From an uncultured Cryomorphaceae bacterium (lineage in GTDB: Bacteria; Bacteroidota; Bacteroidia; Flavobacteriales; Schleiferiaceae), in contig CAJVWI010000003.1 of assembly GCA_913009655.1 (NCBI GenBank), positions 1 through 64,000 of the forward strand: a stretch of 64,000 nucleotides of DNA, written 5' to 3'. The translations under genes and the position numbers were made by a program. How positions within the stretch are numbered: the stretch's first letter is position 1; each line of letters begins with the position of its first letter. The notes under the pieces were generated by a model. That model had not been told where the DNA came from. It was given only the letters and a program-made list of their open reading frames with translations, and did not search any database. Positions 61,430 through 64,000 of this stretch are shown here, one piece after another.

Positions 61430-63774
61430 CGACGTTTCTTTTTAGCATTTGTTGTCTTAGGCCCTTTTGCTTTGAATGTTGACTTGCCCCTATTTGAAGA
61501 TTTTATTGGATCGGAATTCCTGGAATTAGAGAAGTTCTTGTTGGACTTCATCTCTTGTGGCTTAGACTCGTGGAACTTACCTCTAAATTTGCTTGAGAAT
61601 TCCTTGCTATTGAGCCCTCCTTTGCTAGGGATCCCAAAATCAATTGTCTTTTTTACTAAGTCTACACCTTTGACAACAATTCTAAGAGGATCTCCAAGAT
61701 TGAAGCTATTGCCATTTCTTTCTCCAACTATTCGATAGTTATTTTTGTCAATTATATAATAGTCATCATTGAACTCTCCAAGCCGAACAAGACCTTCACA
61801 TCCCATTTTTTGTATTTCTACAAAGACACCCCAATCAGTTACTCCTGATATAATTCCATCAAATTCTTGTCCAAGATATTTATCCATGTATTTGGCTTGC
61901 ATGAATTTTATTGAAGTTCGTTCGGCATCGCTTGCATTTTGTTCGCGATTTGAACAATAGTCGCACATGTCATTATATTCTTCAATACTATGGGTATGGT
62001 TTCCGTCTAGAAAATCTTGAAGAAGACGATGAACCATCATGTCTGGGTACCTTCTAATAGGCGATGTGAAGTGAGTGTAATCATCAAAAGCCAAACCATA
62101 ATGACCTATGTTTTGAGTTGAATAAATGGCCTTAGCCATAGTCCTTACCGTCAATGTTTCAAGCATATTGGCCTCAGGGGTTCCTTTTACCGTTGAGAGA
62201 AGAGTATTTATTGATTTTCGTACGGCCTGTGTCCCTTGTGTTGCAAGATTATATCCCAATGGTCTAACGAATTGGGAAAGAGTTTCAAGTTTCGCAGGGT
62301 CTGGGTGATCATGCACCCGATATACCATTGTTTTGGTATTGCGCTTCCCATCAGCTTGACGACCAATAATATTAGCAACATGTTTGTTTGCCAAGAGCAT
62401 AAATTCTTCGATAAGTTTATTTGAATCTTGAGCAACTTTTAGGGATGCTCCTATTGGTTCATTCTCTGAATCTAATTTAAATTTCACTTCCGCACGATCA
62501 AAAGCAATGGCTCCATCGGTCATTCTTTTTTTTCGAAGATCCTTAGCTATTAAATCCATAATTCGAATTTCTTGTCCAAGGAGATCATCATTTTCACCTT
62601 GAATAATTAATTCAGCTTCTTCATAAGTGAACCTTCTGTCAGAGTGAATAACAGTTCTACCAAACCATCGGTTACGGATATTACCATTTGAGTTGATTTC
62701 GAATACTGCTGAAAATGTAAACTTATCTTCATTTGGACGCAATGAGCAAACCTTATTTGATAAAACCTCAGGGAGCATGGGGACAACTCTATCCACTAAA
62801 TAGACTGATGTTGCTCTTTTTTGAGCTTCCTCTTCAAGTTTACTACCGGGGGTCACATAGTGGGTGACATCTGCAATATGAACTCCAATTTCCCAATATT
62901 CATCATCAATTTTTGCAATACTTAGCGCATCATCAAAATCTTTTGCATCATATGGATCAATAGTGAATGTTTTGACATTTCTCATGTCTTTTCTATTCGA
63001 TAGCTCTTTAGAATTAATCCCTAAAGGGATTTTATTTGCTTCAGCTTCTACTTCTTCAGGGAAAGAATAGGGAAGCCCATATTCATTTAATATCGCATGT
63101 ATTTCAGTGTCATGATCACCTCTTTCACCAAGGATCTCTTCGATTTTTCCTTGCGGGTTGTGTTCAGGATTATCCCAAGAGATCAATGAAGCAATAACAA
63201 TTTGGCCATCCTTACCCCCGTTTAATTTATTTTTGGGGATATAGAAGTCTGGGCCTATTTTCCTTTTGTCCGTGACTAAAAAAGCATGATTTTCGGAAAC
63301 TTGGAGCTCTCCCACAAATCTATTCCGTGCTCTTTTTGTCACCTCTTTTATTTGACCCTCTTTTTTTCTCTTGCCTTTTTGAGGATGAAGTAAAACGCTC
63401 ACTTGGTCACCTCCAAACGCTAAGCCTAAATTATTTTCTCTGATAAAGATATCTTCTTCTTCTCCACCGGGGATTACATAACCAGTGCCTGAAGATGTTA
63501 GTTGCAAAATACCTTTAACATGAGATTCATCTATTTTGTATTCATAATTGTCTGGACTTATTTCTTTTATTTGACCGGCTCCTTTTAAAATATCTATGGC
63601 AGCTTTAGTTAAAATTTTACCGGAACGCTCATACATATTCATTTCTAATGCGATATCCTCGAGCGGGAATATGGTAAATGGTCTTTTTTGAAGAAGTCGA
63701 AGGATTCTAGAGGCTAATGAAGCAGCATCCATCGAACGATGTGCTTTATTTTTTTTTGGGCCTTTTTTTGGCAT
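61426..63774 (-). CDS. rnr: Ribonuclease R
   Basis: A 782-residue 3'-5' exoribonuclease for structured RNA decay. A basic N terminus, cold-shock-like domains, the RNB catalytic domain with 'FTIDPYDAKDFDDALSI' (metal-binding aspartates) and 'HYGLAFDDYTHFTSPIRRYPDM' region, an S1 domain ('FDGIISGVTDWGVFVEIQKMGCEG', split) and a Lys/Arg-rich tail rich in Ser/Asn ('KSNKNFSNSRNSDP'). ATG 63774 is preferred to an in-frame TTG at 63780. A GACCTTTG sequence on the minus strand ends 3 bases before the ATG, so this may also be leaderless. Confidence 0.95.
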   Translation of the reverse strand: MPKKGPKKNKAHRSMDAASLASRILRLLQKRPFTIFPLEDIALEMNMYERSGKILTKAAIDILKGAGQIKEISPDNYEYKIDESHVKGILQLTSSGTGYVIPGGEEEDIFIRENNLGLAFGGDQVSVLLHPQKGKRKKEGQIKEVTKRARNRFVGELQVSENHAFLVTDKRKIGPDFYIPKNKLNGGKDGQIVIASLISWDNPEHNPQGKIEEILGERGDHDTEIHAILNEYGLPYSFPEEVEAEANKIPLGINSKELSNRKDMRNVKTFTIDPYDAKDFDDALSIAKIDDEYWEIGVHIADVTHYVTPGSKLEEEAQKRATSVYLVDRVVPMLPEVLSNKVCSLRPNEDKFTFSAVFEINSNGNIRNRWFGRTVIHSDRRFTYEEAELIIQGENDDLLGQEIRIMDLIAKDLRKKRMTDGAIAFDRAEVKFKLDSENEPIGASLKVAQDSNKLIEEFMLLANKHVANIIGRQADGKRNTKTMVYRVHDHPDPAKLETLSQFVRPLGYNLATQGTQAVRKSINTLLSTVKGTPEANMLETLTVRTMAKAIYSTQNIGHYGLAFDDYTHFTSPIRRYPDMMVHRLLQDFLDGNHTHSIEEYNDMCDYCSNREQNASDAERTSIKFMQAKYMDKYLGQEFDGIISGVTDWGVFVEIQKMGCEGLVRLGEFNDDYYIIDKNNYRIVGERNGNSFNLGDPLRIVVKGVDLVKKTIDFGIPSKGGLNSKEFSSKFRGKFHESKPQEMKSNKNFSNSRNSDPIKSSNRGKSTFKAKGPKTTNAKKKRR

Positions 63775-63911
63775 CTTCAAAGGTCGGGTAAATTTTTCTT
63801 AAAAAATACATCTAGTTATTTCTCGCTGTATATGCTTCAAATCATATCTACACATAGCCAATTTGGCATAAATGTTGTTATTTTTACTATCTATAATCCT
63901 ACATATCAATC

Positions 63912-64000
63912 ATGAAATATTTAGCTTACACGTTGTCCTTGATTTTTATTTTAACCTTTCCTGTTAATGGTCAAGAGGCCCCTTCTCAGGTTCAAGGTCA
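63912..64000 (+). CDS. Secreted protein, 5' end only (partial)
   Basis: The window ends 30 codons into this gene. The visible part is a signal peptide ('MKYLAYTLSLIFILTFPVNGQ') followed by 'EAPSQVQG'. No domain can be assigned. It diverges from rnr across a 137-base gap in which no clear consensus promoter box was seen. Confidence 0.6.
   Translation, partial: MKYLAYTLSLIFILTFPVNGQEAPSQVQG

Overview
The window is 64 kb of a compact, AT-rich chromosome from a member of the Bacteroidota, most likely a free-living, probably marine, Flavobacteriales relative. The evidence is a SusD-type lipoprotein end, two proteins with type IX secretion (T9SS) C-terminal sorting domains, Bacteroidota-restricted families (DUF4296, DUF6341-like, DUF6427-like, HU-CCDC81/SPOR protein), several genes preceded by the Bacteroidota -7 promoter box TAnnTTTG, and very tight packing. 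Convergent neighbours overlap or lie a few bases apart. No rRNA, CRISPR array, insertion sequence or prophage was seen. One tRNA gene, tRNA-Ala(GGC), is present.

Layout. 1-3.3 kb: end of a starch-type polysaccharide utilisation locus (SusD end, secreted T9SS starch-binding-like protein, GH13 amylase) with an internal hairpin terminator. 3.4-7.2 kb: sufA-sufB-sufC-sufD with translational coupling. 7.3-10.4 kb: DUF2723 membrane glycosyltransferase. 10.5-13.6 kb: SulP transporter, beta-carbonic anhydrase and DUF2490 outer-membrane protein. 13.6-17 kb (minus): trhO, hmgA, hpd, that is tRNA U34 hydroxylase plus tyrosine catabolism. 17-20.3 kb: threonine dehydrogenase, an SDR reductase and tyrS. 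20.3-25.3 kb (minus): a six-gene unit from a polyprenol-phosphate mannose synthase through pyrC and DUF4296 to DUF2461. 25.4-31.4 kb: polA, a cation/proton antiporter and typA. 31.5-36 kb: a TetR regulator between two more SulP transporters. 36-42.5 kb: SDR, TonB receptor, tRNA-Ala, photolyase-related protein and a Na+/solute symporter. 42.6-51.7 kb: purD, DUF6341/DUF6427-like genes, thioesterase, SPOR protein, msrA, a TonB-type receptor, asd and purQ. 51.7-56.2 kb: a 1506-residue secreted Asp-box/PKD protein with a T9SS tail. 56.3-64 kb: aspS, tadA, an MBL hydrolase, M1 peptidase, rnr and the start of a secreted protein.

How the genes work together. Three SulP transporters, a beta-carbonic anhydrase and an outer-membrane barrel suggest an inorganic-carbon (or other anion) uptake system. 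A 17-bp palindrome abutting the tetR promoter has a close match at the promoter of the SulP/carbonic-anhydrase operon, so one TetR protein may control both. The polyprenol-phosphate mannose synthase and the DUF2723 enzyme could be donor-maker and transferase of an envelope O-mannosylation pathway.

Main points for a second look: (1) an apparent leaderless-mRNA class, where a -7 box lies 4-5 nt before ATG; (2) the shared putative TetR operator; (3) DNA polymerase I whose proofreading residues appear lost; (4) a PhrB-type photolyase-related protein with too few cysteines for its usual Fe-S cluster; (5) a tyrosyl-tRNA synthetase with a degenerate HIGH motif; (6) a perfect 20-bp palindrome between asd and purQ.
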